From Polynucleobacter sp. MG-Unter2-18 (lineage in GTDB: Bacteria; Pseudomonadota; Gammaproteobacteria; Burkholderiales; Burkholderiaceae): a stretch of 64,000 nucleotides of DNA. The DNA is taken from NCBI RefSeq assembly GCF_018687675.1, contig NZ_CP061302.1, positions 1,810,192 through 1,874,191 on the forward strand, given 5' to 3'. The notes under the pieces were generated by a model. That model ran no database searches and was not told the origin of the DNA. It saw only the letters and a program-made list of their open reading frames with translations. The translations under genes were made by a program, and so were the position numbers. Positions 19,537-27,984 of this stretch are shown here, piece by piece (the first letter of the stretch is position 1; every line of letters starts with the position of its first letter).

Positions 19537-21519
19537 TCATCCGAGCAATTTAGATTCGGCTAAATCAGTCGCTTCTGAATTGCCTGAGAGCACCAAAATA
19601 TCATTGGCTTGTAAACGCAACTCTGGGGTAAGCTCCAATTTGAAATAGTCGGAGCCGCCCACTTTTCGCCTGACTGCCTGTACGCTCACACCTTCATTTT
19701 CAAGATGTAGCTCTTCAAGCGTCTGTCCGATACTGGCCGACTCTGGCAGCAAAGTAACCGAATGCAAGCGCCACGATTCCTTGGTGTCCACCTCATCATT
19801 AACGCCACGAAAGTAGCCACGCAACAGGCTATAACGAGCCTCACGTGCACCGGTAATGCGGCGCACCACCTTACGCATGGGCACCCCCATTATCAGTAAG
19901 ACGTGGGACGCCATCATTAAGCTACCCTCAATCAACTCCGGTACCACCTCGGTCGCACCAGCTGCTTGTAACTTAGCTAAATCTGCATCATCTTTAGTGC
20001 GCACCAATACTGTCATACCAGGACGCAGGCGCTCGACTTGATGTAAGACTTTAAAACTAGCTGGTGTGTCCGCATAAGTAATCACCACTGCTTTTGCTCT
20101 TGACAAGCCGGCAGCTACTAAATAATTTTCTCGACTAGCATCGCCATAGACCACGTTATCTCCGGCAGCAGCAGCCTCCTTTACGCGATCAGGATCCATA
20201 TCTAATGCAATGTAAGGAATTTTTTCTTGATCAAGCATGCGGGCTAAGCTTTGGCCTGAGCGACCAAAGCCACAAATGACCACATGGTTTTCTGTTCGAA
20301 CACTTTTTGCCGCAACACGTGTCAGCGCCAGCGATTGCAATAACCATTCATTGCTAGAAAAACGCATCGCGATACGATCGCTATATTGAATTAAGAATGG
20401 TGCGCCAAACATCGACAGCAGCATTGCTGCTAATACGGCTTGACTCAAAGCGGGATCAATTAAATCCAAACCATCAATTTGATTTAACAGTACAAAACCG
20501 AATTCACCAGCCTGTGCCAAACATAAGCCCGTCCGTATGGAGATACCTGGACTTGAGCCAAAAGCACGTGACAGCAATGCAATCAAACCGAACTTGAAAA
20601 TCAGAGGGCCAATCAATAAGAGCAAGACCAGCATCCACTGCTGATAGATCACTTCGAAATCAAGCAACATACCAACAGTAATAAAGAACAGGCCCAAGAG
20701 CACATCCCTAAATGGCTTAACGTCCTCCTCCACTTGGTGACGATAAGGCGTCTCGGCAATCAACATCCCGGCCAAGAAAGCACCGAGCGCTAGCGATAAG
20801 CCAAAGTGCTCAGTCAGCCCTGCCATACCTAAAACAATGAGCAAGAGGTTAAGCATGAATAACTCTTGGGAACCTAGCTTGGCAACTAAACCGAACCAGC
20901 GACTCATCAAGGTTTGGCCAATAACAAAAATAAGTACCAAAGCTACCGTGATCTTGATTGATGCTGCAGTCAGGGCTAAAAATAGGTCTCCAGGATTCTT
21001 GCCTAGCGAGGGCAACAGAATTAACAGGAAAACTACCGCCAAGTCCTGAAAGAGCAAAATACCGATGATGTTGCGTCCATGTTCGGTTTCAATTTCGGAG
21101 CGATCAGAGATGAGCTTAGTAACGATGGCTGTAGAGGACATCGCTAAAGCGCCCCCCAGTGCAATGGCCGCCTGCCAAGAAATTGGGTAAATCCAGTTCA
21201 TCAAGAGGCTGGCCGGGACTGCCAGTAGCATAGTCAAAATAACTTGACTACCGCCTAAGCCAAATACGATGGTCCGCATGGCCCGAAGCTTATGCAGGTT
21301 AAATTCCAGACCGATGGAGAACATCAAGAAAACTACGCCAAATTCAGCTAAATACTTGACTGTGGCCGAATCGTTGGCCAAACCAAGGGCATGTGGCCCA
21401 ATGAGGACACCAATGGCCAAATAGCCCAAAATAGGGGGTAGTCCAAAATAGCGGAAAATAACCACCCCGGCCACTGCGGAGGCCAGCAAGATGAGAGTTA
21501 ACTGAAGGACTGACGGCAT
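19537..21519 (-). CDS. CPA2-family cation:proton antiporter (KefB/YbaL-like)
   Basis: This 660-residue protein has about twelve membrane segments in residues 1-380. A cytosolic TrkA-N (RCK) nucleotide-binding domain follows, starting HVVICGFGRSGQSLARML near residue 408. A TrkA-C domain sits at the end. This is the layout of Kef/YbaL-type potassium or cation efflux systems. The membrane part keeps the GLEFNLHKLR and ALGAFLAGMLIAETPYRHQ motifs. Ion specificity and glutathione gating cannot be read out, although the glutathione genes gshA/gshB are in this window. A GGGGTGAG ribosome site precedes the ATG. The start lies only 11 bases from the kdsD ATG. Confidence 0.92.
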   Translation of the reverse strand: MPSVLQLTLILLASAVAGVVIFRYFGLPPILGYLAIGVLIGPHALGLANDSATVKYLAEFGVVFLMFSIGLEFNLHKLRAMRTIVFGLGGSQVILTMLLAVPASLLMNWIYPISWQAAIALGGALAMSSTAIVTKLISDRSEIETEHGRNIIGILLFQDLAVVFLLILLPSLGKNPGDLFLALTAASIKITVALVLIFVIGQTLMSRWFGLVAKLGSQELFMLNLLLIVLGMAGLTEHFGLSLALGAFLAGMLIAETPYRHQVEEDVKPFRDVLLGLFFITVGMLLDFEVIYQQWMLVLLLLIGPLIFKFGLIALLSRAFGSSPGISIRTGLCLAQAGEFGFVLLNQIDGLDLIDPALSQAVLAAMLLSMFGAPFLIQYSDRIAMRFSSNEWLLQSLALTRVAAKSVRTENHVVICGFGRSGQSLARMLDQEKIPYIALDMDPDRVKEAAAAGDNVVYGDASRENYLVAAGLSRAKAVVITYADTPASFKVLHQVERLRPGMTVLVRTKDDADLAKLQAAGATEVVPELIEGSLMMASHVLLIMGVPMRKVVRRITGAREARYSLLRGYFRGVNDEVDTKESWRLHSVTLLPESASIGQTLEELHLENEGVSVQAVRRKVGGSDYFKLELTPELRLQANDILVLSGNSEATDLAESKLLG

Positions 21520-21524
21520 ATACT
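21519..21524 (+). promoter_or_regulatory. -10 element of kdsD (leaderless candidate)
   Basis: TATACT (5 of 6 consensus) ends 6 bases before the kdsD ATG, which places the expected first transcribed base at or next to the A of the start codon. There is no Shine-Dalgarno sequence. The element overlaps the start codon region of the divergent antiporter gene. Confidence 0.55.
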
Positions 21525-21530
21525 CACCCC

Positions 21531-22523
21531 ATGATAGCTAAGACTCGTGACCGAACCCTAAAGCTTGCACGCGATACCCTCACGATTGAGGCTGCTGCAC
21601 TGCACACCATGTGCGATCGCCTTGAAGGTGCAAACGCCGATGCCCTCGTATTGGCAGTCGATCTGCTGCACTCCTGCAAAGGCCGCATTGTCGTCTCTGG
21701 AATTGGTAAATCAGGGCATATTGCTCGCAAGATTGCCGCCACATTTGCCTCTACAGGCTCCCCCGCTTTTTTTGTTCATCCCGCTGAAGCTAGTCATGGT
21801 GATCTAGGGATGGTGACTCGTGATGACGTCTTTGTTGCACTCTCCAATTCCGGCGAGACTGATGAATTGCTCACCATTGTGCCGATCGTCAAGCGTACTG
21901 GAGCAAAACTGATTGCACTGACTGGTGCACCAAATTCCTCTTTGGCAAAGTTAGCCGATGCCCATTTAGACACTAGTGTTGAAAAAGAGGCTTGCCCACT
22001 TAACCTTGCCCCAACCACCAGTACAACCGCAGCCCTCGCTATGGGCGATGCCCTAGCTGTTGCCCTTCTGGATGCTCGTGGATTTCAGGCAGAGGATTTC
22101 CAGCGCTCACACCCAGGTGGCCGCTTAGGTCGCAAACAGCTCATGCATGTCAGCGAAGTCATGCGAAGCTTTGATGAGACTCCTAAGATTGCAATCTCCG
22201 CTTCCCTGCAAGATGCTTTACTTGAAATGACTGCCAAACGTATGGGTATGGTTGTTACTCTAGATAAAGCAAACAAAGTTGCCGGTATCTTTACAGATGG
22301 TGACTTACGTCGCCTGCTTGAGAAAAGCACCAATTTAGATGGCCTCACTTTAGAAAAAGCGATTACTGCAGCACCGCGCACAATTCCACCCGAGTTATTA
22401 GCAGAGGAAGCTATCGAGATGATGGAAAAGCATCGCATCAATCATTTGGTAGTGACCGATCCTGCAGGCGCATTACTCGGAGCACTCAACCTCCATGATT
22501 TATTTGCCGCCAAAGTTATTTAA
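21531..22523 (+). CDS. kdsD: Arabinose-5-phosphate isomerase
   Basis: KdsD converts ribulose 5-phosphate to arabinose 5-phosphate, the entry to Kdo synthesis for lipopolysaccharide. The 330 residues comprise a SIS sugar isomerase domain (about 35-170; GIGKSGHIARKIAATFASTG, then SNSGETDELL) and two C-terminal CBS domains (about 205-330). It starts an envelope operon kdsD-kdsC-lptC-lptA-lptB. The ATG is 11 bases from the divergent antiporter start and has no Shine-Dalgarno sequence. A near-consensus -10 six bases upstream points to a leaderless message. Confidence 0.97.
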   Translation: MIAKTRDRTLKLARDTLTIEAAALHTMCDRLEGANADALVLAVDLLHSCKGRIVVSGIGKSGHIARKIAATFASTGSPAFFVHPAEASHGDLGMVTRDDVFVALSNSGETDELLTIVPIVKRTGAKLIALTGAPNSSLAKLADAHLDTSVEKEACPLNLAPTTSTTAALAMGDALAVALLDARGFQAEDFQRSHPGGRLGRKQLMHVSEVMRSFDETPKIAISASLQDALLEMTAKRMGMVVTLDKANKVAGIFTDGDLRRLLEKSTNLDGLTLEKAITAAPRTIPPELLAEEAIEMMEKHRINHLVVTDPAGALLGALNLHDLFAAKVI

Positions 22524-22557
22524 ACCCGCCACTTTTTTTAATTACTAAACCACTCCC

Positions 22558-23130
22558 ATGCCAACCGTCTTTCACGCTCACAACACCAATCCTCTGAGCC
22601 AATATCCGCAGGCCTGGGATCGTGCTGGGACGGTAAAACTTCTCGTCCTAGATGTCGATGGCGTCTTGACTAATGGCCAAGTTTTTATTGGCGAGAATGG
22701 CAAAGAATCCTTGAAGGCTTTTGATATTCAGGATGGTTTGGGAATCAAGTTGTTGGAAAAAATAGGTATTCCAACAGCCATCATTACAGGGCGTAGCTCC
22801 AAAATGGTTTTGGCACGTTGCGATGAGCTTGGCATCAAGCATGTACACATGGGTGTTGAAGATAAGGCTATAGCCTTAAAAAACATACTGCAATCTCTCG
22901 GACTACAGTCTAGTGATTGTGCAGTAATGGGTGATGACTGGCCTGATTTTCAAATGATGAAGTCTGCAGGCCTGAAGATATGCCCAGCGCAAGGACATGA
23001 CGCTGTAAAAGAAAGCGTGCACTTTGTCACTACTCGATCCGGCGGTAGTGGCGCGGTACGTGAAGTTTGTGATCTGATCTTGAAGGCGCAAAACCGTTAT
23101 GAGGAATTACTTTCCCAGGCGCGCGCTTAA
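22558..23130 (+). CDS. kdsC: 3-deoxy-D-manno-octulosonate 8-phosphate phosphatase
   Basis: KdsC hydrolyses Kdo 8-phosphate to Kdo. It is a HAD-family phosphatase without a large cap. The catalytic Asp pair is in VLDVDGVLTNGQVFIGENG near residue 31. Further motifs are AIITGRSSKMV near 75 and VMGDDWPDFQMMKSAG near 122. The 190-residue length is typical. It sits in the Kdo and LPS-transport operon, 34 bases after kdsD and 12 bases before lptC. It probably works as a homotetramer, as known for the family. Confidence 0.96.
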   Translation: MPTVFHAHNTNPLSQYPQAWDRAGTVKLLVLDVDGVLTNGQVFIGENGKESLKAFDIQDGLGIKLLEKIGIPTAIITGRSSKMVLARCDELGIKHVHMGVEDKAIALKNILQSLGLQSSDCAVMGDDWPDFQMMKSAGLKICPAQGHDAVKESVHFVTTRSGGSGAVREVCDLILKAQNRYEELLSQARA

Positions 23131-23142
23131 GGTCAATTTGCA

Positions 23143-23787
23143 ATGGAATTGAATACCCAAAAAATCAAACTGAGCATCTGGCGTACATCCTTACGTCTGA
23201 TGCCTTTGATTCTGATGGGCACGCTCACTCTGGTCACATTTTGGTTAGTTAAGAAAAGTGCACCGGCAGAAAAATCGGCAATTGAGCGTGTGCGCCTTCA
23301 TGAGCCTGACTATATTATTAGCAATGGTGCCTTATCTGCCCTTAATGAATCAGGTGATACTAAATATCGTGTGCTAGGTAAGAAAGTGATTCACTATGAT
23401 GATGATGCTTCAATCGATATTGAGACACCGCGCATACGCCTGTTCCCGCCTGAAAAGTCACCGGTGACCGTTAAAGCAGACAAAGGTCATTTAGATGGTG
23501 ACCTCACGATTTTGGATCTAATTGATAACGCCGAAATATTTCGACCGCAACAGGCTGCATCAGCAAGTGAACCCGCGAGACCGCGTATGCTTGCGCGCTC
23601 TTCATATTTCCAAGTGCTCATTAATGATGACATTATTAAAACTGATAAACCCATTACGCTTGAGCAAGGGGTTTCTGTGATGAAATCAACTGATGGCGGT
23701 GTATTTAATAATATCGAGCAAAGTATGGTTTTATCTGGGCAGGTAAAGGGGCGTATCGAGCGCGTTCAACCTGGAGCACAGCAATGA
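23143..23787 (+). CDS. lptC: LPS export system protein LptC
   Basis: LptC is the single-pass inner membrane member of the Lpt bridge that takes LPS from LptB2FG to LptA. Residues about 18-37 form the membrane helix (LMPLILMGTLTLVTFWLV), and the rest is the periplasmic beta-jellyroll. The 214-residue length is slightly above the E. coli protein (191). An AAGG ribosome site precedes the ATG. The stop overlaps the lptA ATG by four bases, so translation is coupled. The gene is weakly conserved in sequence, and its place between kdsC and lptA makes the call secure. Confidence 0.92.
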   Translation: MELNTQKIKLSIWRTSLRLMPLILMGTLTLVTFWLVKKSAPAEKSAIERVRLHEPDYIISNGALSALNESGDTKYRVLGKKVIHYDDDASIDIETPRIRLFPPEKSPVTVKADKGHLDGDLTILDLIDNAEIFRPQQAASASEPARPRMLARSSYFQVLINDDIIKTDKPITLEQGVSVMKSTDGGVFNNIEQSMVLSGQVKGRIERVQPGAQQ

Positions 23788-24335
23788 AGCTATTACATAA
23801 AATGTTAGTAGCGTTTGCGCTACTAGGAACTTGTCTTACTACTTATGCTGAAAAAGCAGATCAAGACAAACCCATCATCTTGGAAGCAGAAAAAGTTTCT
23901 GTGAACGATGTACAACAGGTTTATGAACTTGATGGTGAAGTACTCTTAATCAAAGGCAGTATTTTGATTACTGGGGCTAAGGGTAATATCAAAGTCGACC
24001 CCGAGGGTTATGAATACGTTGATGTTCAGGGTAATCCTGAATCTACTGCTAGCTTTAGACAAAGACGCGAAGGACCAGCCAATGAATTTATGCAAGGTCG
24101 GGGGAAAACCGTTACCTACAATGCAAAAACTGAGCTTCTCACATTGACCGGTGATGCTAACTTGAAGCGTCTTCACAATATGCAAATGCTAGATCAATTA
24201 CACGGCTGGAAAATTGACTACGATGATGTTCAGCAGCGCTATCAAGTCTCGCCACCTGCTAATGCCAAAGCTGAAGACCTGCCACTAGCCAGAGCCATCC
24301 TTTCACCAAGAAGAAAAGCTACACTAGAGAAATGA
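23784..24335 (+). CDS. lptA: LPS transport periplasmic protein LptA
   Basis: LptA is the periplasmic bridge of LPS transport. It has an N-terminal signal peptide (about 1-22; [19 protein letters not shown]) and a beta-jellyroll OstA-type domain (about 30-165; [21 protein letters not shown]). The 183 residues match the family. The stop overlaps the lptB start by four bases (ATGA), so lptC, lptA and lptB are translationally linked. Confidence 0.95.
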   Translation: MKLLHKMLVAFALLGTCLTTYAEKADQDKPIILEAEKVSVNDVQQVYELDGEVLLIKGSILITGAKGNIKVDPEGYEYVDVQGNPESTASFRQRREGPANEFMQGRGKTVTYNAKTELLTLTGDANLKRLHNMQMLDQLHGWKIDYDDVQQRYQVSPPANAKAEDLPLARAILSPRRKATLEK

Positions 24336-25099
24336 CCACGAATTCCAGTAGCACTCAAAAACCAGCAACCTTAAGCGCTCAGCACCTTCAAAAGCGCTAT
24401 GGATCTCGCACAGTTGTGAGGGATGTATCGGTAGAGGTGAAATGCGGAGAAGTGGTGGGGCTTCTGGGACCAAATGGTGCTGGCAAAACAACCTCTTTCT
24501 ACATGATTGTCGGCCTGGTTCCATTGGATGGTGGGAGCATTGTTTTAGATGGCGTCGATATTACGCGCCTACCCATTCACGAACGAGCTCGCATGGGCCT
24601 ATCGTACCTCCCACAAGAGGCTTCTGTTTTCAGAAAGCTAAATGTGGCTGAAAATATTCAAGCCGTACTAGAGCTGCAAGTACAAGGTGGAAAACCATTA
24701 AGTAAGGCCGATATTGCGCATCGATTAGATGAGCTCTTAGGTGAGCTCCAAATCAGCCATCTACGCGATAACCCCGCGCTTTCCCTATCTGGTGGCGAGC
24801 GTCGTCGTGTTGAGATTGCTAGAGCGCTAGCCTCCCAACCCAAGTTCATCTTGCTAGATGAGCCATTTGCTGGCGTTGACCCAATTGCGGTTGGAGAAAT
24901 CCAGCGGATTGTGCGCTTCTTAAGAGACCGCCAAATTGGCGTGCTCATCACTGACCATAACGTTCGAGAAACCTTGGGGATTTGTGATCATGCCTACATC
25001 ATCAGCGAAGGTAGCGTCCTGGCAGAAGGCAAGCCAGACCAAATTATCGAAAACGATGCTGTCAGACGAGTCTACCTAGGCGAAAACTTCCGCATGTAA
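24332..25099 (+). CDS. lptB: LPS export ABC transporter ATPase LptB
   Basis: LptB is the cytoplasmic ATPase that powers LPS extraction by LptFG. The 255 residues carry Walker [18 protein letters not shown] near 48-64. The signature [15 protein letters not shown] and Walker [14 protein letters not shown] are near 155-185. The switch His is in [10 protein letters not shown]. It is the last gene of the operon. In most relatives rpoN follows directly, but here 191 non-coding bases lead to hpf. Confidence 0.98.
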   Translation: MTTNSSSTQKPATLSAQHLQKRYGSRTVVRDVSVEVKCGEVVGLLGPNGAGKTTSFYMIVGLVPLDGGSIVLDGVDITRLPIHERARMGLSYLPQEASVFRKLNVAENIQAVLELQVQGGKPLSKADIAHRLDELLGELQISHLRDNPALSLSGGERRRVEIARALASQPKFILLDEPFAGVDPIAVGEIQRIVRFLRDRQIGVLITDHNVRETLGICDHAYIISEGSVLAEGKPDQIIENDAVRRVYLGENFRM

Positions 25100-25146
25100 A
25101 TATCAGGGCTTTTTGGGTATTTATTAAATAAACATGATCTACCCTC

Positions 25147-25175
25147 TTGGTTTTCAGCAAAATCGCTGATACGCT
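25147..25175 (+). promoter_or_regulatory. Possible promoter for hpf-ptsN-hprK-rapZ
   Basis: TTGGTT (25147-25152), 17-base spacer, TACGCT (25170-25175), within the 191-base gap between lptB and hpf. The match is modest and rests on spacing. No terminator hairpin was seen after lptB, so read-through is also possible. The rest of this gap holds no gene I can support. Confidence 0.3.
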
Positions 25176-25290
25176 GGAGGTTCATGAAGTTCATTTCCGT
25201 ATAAACAAGAAAAGCATTACAGGGGCCTGCTGCGCACCCCGAGTAATTATTTGTGCACGTATTTTGTTTTTCTATGAATAGGAGCTGCTG

Positions 25291-25614
25291 ATGAATCTGA
25301 AAATTAATAGCCGTCATGTTGAAGTTACTCCAGCCATGCGTTCCCACCTCGAAGCCGGTTTAGAAAAAATTCGTAAGCACTTTGACCACGTTTTAGATGC
25401 CACCGCATTTTTGATTGTCGATAACGCCAAAGAAAAAAATCTTCGTCAAGCAGCCGAAATTACTATTCACCTAAAAGGTAAAGAGCTCTTTGCCGAAGCG
25501 CATAACGCGGACCTCTATCACGCTATGGATGCAGTAGTAGATAAACTTGAACGTCAAGTTGTAAAGCACAAAGAAAAAATTCAAGATCATCACCACGAAA
25601 AACATTTTGAGTAA
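25291..25614 (+). CDS. hpf: Ribosome hibernation promoting factor
   Basis: This 107-residue short-form HPF binds the 30S decoding region and promotes inactive ribosome dimers in slow growth. It starts MNLKINSRHVEVTPAMRSHL and keeps the charged C-terminal helix (VVKHKEKIQDHHHEKH). An AGGAG ribosome site is 6 bases before the ATG. Position before ptsN is standard. In many proteobacteria rpoN precedes it, but here it does not. Confidence 0.96.
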   Translation: MNLKINSRHVEVTPAMRSHLEAGLEKIRKHFDHVLDATAFLIVDNAKEKNLRQAAEITIHLKGKELFAEAHNADLYHAMDAVVDKLERQVVKHKEKIQDHHHEKHFE

Positions 25615-25633
25615 TCTTTAGCATCAGGACACC

Positions 25634-25639
25634 TATAAT
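25634..25639 (+). promoter_or_regulatory. TATAAT -10-like element before ptsN
   Basis: A perfect TATAAT ends 8 bases before the ptsN ATG. No good -35 is visible at 16-18 bases and there is no close Shine-Dalgarno sequence. It could give a leaderless or very short leader message in addition to read-through from hpf. Confidence 0.35.
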
Positions 25640-25647
25640 CTATTGAT

Positions 25648-26106
25648 ATGAATGCCCTGACCGATCTTTTCGCTTTAGACCGTATTGCCTTAAATAATCT
25701 TTCCAAGAATAGGGCCGAGGCATTTGCGGCCGTAGGGCAGCTGTTCGCCAAACACGCAGATCTAGAAGCCGAAGCAATTGTTGGCTTCTTAAATGCGCGC
25801 GAGGACTTAGGCTCTACTGCACTAGGCGCTGGAGTTGCCATCCCACACGGTCGTGTAAAGGGACTTAAACAGCCGATTGCTGCATTCGTCAAACTACAAG
25901 AACCGATCGACTTTTCTGCGCCTGATGGTGAGGCTGTATCTATACTCATTTTTTTGCTTGTCCCTGAAAAAGCAACTCAGCAACATTTAGAAATTTTGTC
26001 TTCAATTGCACAGCTCTTATCCGATCAGGGTACCCGCAAGCTACTTGCTTCGGAGGGCAGCCCAGAGAAGGTATGTGAAATCCTACAAACGTGGGGCTCT
26101 GCTTGA
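25648..26106 (+). CDS. ptsN: Nitrogen-type PTS EIIA component
   Basis: EIIA-Ntr is the end acceptor of the regulatory phosphotransferase chain. The 152 residues carry the phospho-accepting His in [11 protein letters not shown] near residue 70 and the [18 protein letters not shown] region typical of this family. It controls partner proteins rather than importing sugar. It is followed by hprK with overlapping stop and start. The donor proteins EI and HPr are encoded at 57512-59535 in the same window. Confidence 0.95.
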   Translation: MNALTDLFALDRIALNNLSKNRAEAFAAVGQLFAKHADLEAEAIVGFLNAREDLGSTALGAGVAIPHGRVKGLKQPIAAFVKLQEPIDFSAPDGEAVSILIFLLVPEKATQQHLEILSSIAQLLSDQGTRKLLASEGSPEKVCEILQTWGSA

Positions 26107-27092
26107 CTACTCAACCTCTACTCCTAGAGGGAGTTACTGCCCAGCAGATCTTTGATGACAATGTCTCTGAGCTCAAGCTATCCTGGATTGGCGGTCTAGA
26201 AGGCGCGGACAGACGATTTCCGCCAGAGGCTGTTAAAGCTGCTGCAGCCAGCTCAGACTTAGTTGGCCACTTAAATCTCATTCACCCTAGCCGTATTCAG
26301 ATTTTTGGTGAGCAGGAGATTAACTATCATGCCCAACTTGAAACACAACAGCGAGAAGAGCAGATCTTCGACTTAATTTCTAAAATGCCGCCTTGCGTTA
26401 TTGTGGCTGACGGCAAAGCAGCTGATGCCGCCCTCCAACTCTTTTGCCAACGATCCTCTACTCCACTATTTACAACAGCCATCTCAGCAGCTGAGGTGAT
26501 TGATCACCTGCGTACCTACCTCACTAAGATTGGTGCACCCCAGATTACGATGCACGGTGTATTCATGGACATTCTGGGCTTAGGGGTTTTAATCATGGGT
26601 GAGTCTGGTTTAGGAAAAAGTGAATTAGGCTTAGAGCTCATTTCTCGTGGCCACGGTTTAGTAGCTGATGATGCGGTAGACTTTGCTCGACTCGGACCAG
26701 ACTATATCGAGGGTCGCTGCCCTGTGATTCTGCGCAACCTCTTGGAAGTTCGTGGGCTTGGCTTATTGGATATCCGCACTATCTTTGGTGAAACAGCCGT
26801 ACGTCGGAAATTAAAATTGCGCCTGATAGTCCAACTGGTGCGCCGCAACGATGGTGAGTTTGAGCGCCTACCTTTAGAAGCCCAGCATATTGATGTATTG
26901 GGTGTCGCCATTAGAACTGTCAAAATTCAGGTTGCTGCAGGTCGTAACTTAGCTGTGCTTGTAGAGGCTGCTGTACGCAATACTATCTTGCAACTACGAG
27001 GCATCGATACCTTAAAAGAATTTATGGAGCGCCAGCGTTTGCAAATGAACGCTGAAGCAGAATTCTCAAAGTCACAAGGCCGGCTCATTTAA
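26103..27092 (+). CDS. hprK: HPr kinase/phosphorylase
   Basis: HprK phosphorylates and dephosphorylates Ser46 of HPr, linking energy state to PTS signalling. The P-loop [19 protein letters not shown] is near residue 160, and the family signature [17 protein letters not shown] near 215. I prefer the TTG at 26103, which overlaps the ptsN stop (TTGA), over the in-frame ATG at 26091 inside ptsN. Length is about 329 residues, near the usual 310-325. The HPr in this window keeps both His15 and Ser46, so a substrate is present. Confidence 0.95.
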   Translation: MTTQPLLLEGVTAQQIFDDNVSELKLSWIGGLEGADRRFPPEAVKAAAASSDLVGHLNLIHPSRIQIFGEQEINYHAQLETQQREEQIFDLISKMPPCVIVADGKAADAALQLFCQRSSTPLFTTAISAAEVIDHLRTYLTKIGAPQITMHGVFMDILGLGVLIMGESGLGKSELGLELISRGHGLVADDAVDFARLGPDYIEGRCPVILRNLLEVRGLGLLDIRTIFGETAVRRKLKLRLIVQLVRRNDGEFERLPLEAQHIDVLGVAIRTVKIQVAAGRNLAVLVEAAVRNTILQLRGIDTLKEFMERQRLQMNAEAEFSKSQGRLI

Positions 27093-27093
27093 T

Positions 27094-27984
27094 ATGCAAA
27101 TTAATCTGATTACCGGCATCTCTGGCTCAGGTAAATCAGTTGCGCTGAGAGCCTTTGAGGATGCAGGTTATGACTGCGTTGATAACCTTCCAGTCACCCT
27201 TCTAGAAAGCCTCATTACTACGCTAGAAGGTGAAAAAAGCGAACGTGTTGCGGTTGCTATTGATGCACGTCGCGGTCAGTCAATTGCAGAGCTCCCTCAG
27301 ATTTTAGAAAACCTGAGGCGCAACCATCAAGTACGAATTGTTTTTCTCAATGCTGATACCAATACGCTGATCCAGCGCTTCTCCGAAACCCGCAGGCGCC
27401 ATCCGCTCTCTGGAAAAACTCAACAAACCCAAGCTGCCACCCTCATCGAGGCTATTGATAAAGAGCGTAATCTCTTAGAGCCTCTGCGCAATCATGCCCA
27501 CAGTATTGATACTAGCAATCTACCCGCTCATGCCTTGCGCTCTTGGATTCAAGATCTTCTGAAAGATAAGCCCCAAGGACTTACCGTTATTTTTGAATCT
27601 TTTGGTTTTAAAAAAGGCTTACCTAGTGAAGCGGATCTCGTGTTTGATGTTCGCTGCCTGCCCAATCCACACTACGACAAAGTGTTACGCCCCATGTCTG
27701 GAAAAGATCAGCCGGTTCGTGAGTTTTTAGAAAAAATTCCTGAAGTAGTCAGCATGGAAAATGACATTATTCAATTTATTGAAAAATGGTTGCCTCACTA
27801 CATCGCAGATGGTCGCAGCTATCTTACTGTCGCTATCGGCTGTACTGGCGGACAACATCGCTCGGTTTATCTTGTAAGTCGCATCATTGCGCATTTTCTA
27901 CCGCAAAAAGATTTGGCCGCACTTCAAATTAATTTCTTAAGTCGTCACCGCGAGTTAGATTCAATCCCTGCAGTAGCAATTTGA
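27094..27984 (+). CDS. rapZ: RNase adapter protein RapZ
   Basis: RapZ is a P-loop protein. In E. coli it delivers small RNAs to RNase E to control glucosamine-6-phosphate synthase. Walker A GISGSGKSVALRAFEDAGY is at about 7-25. The C-terminal domain includes FDVRCLPNPHYDKVLRPMSG and the GCTGGQHRSVYL motif near 250. At 296 residues it is slightly longer than E. coli (284). Its last 56 bases overlap the 3' end of mutY on the other strand. No GlmY/GlmZ-like RNA could be recognised here, so its target in this organism is open. Confidence 0.95.
   Translation: MQINLITGISGSGKSVALRAFEDAGYDCVDNLPVTLLESLITTLEGEKSERVAVAIDARRGQSIAELPQILENLRRNHQVRIVFLNADTNTLIQRFSETRRRHPLSGKTQQTQAATLIEAIDKERNLLEPLRNHAHSIDTSNLPAHALRSWIQDLLKDKPQGLTVIFESFGFKKGLPSEADLVFDVRCLPNPHYDKVLRPMSGKDQPVREFLEKIPEVVSMENDIIQFIEKWLPHYIADGRSYLTVAIGCTGGQHRSVYLVSRIIAHFLPQKDLAALQINFLSRHRELDSIPAVAI

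Noticed and set aside
25072..25347. A 91-codon minus-strand frame across the lptB-hpf gap
   Set aside because: It overlaps the conserved ends of lptB and hpf, has no ribosome site and no recognisable domain. I consider the gap non-coding.
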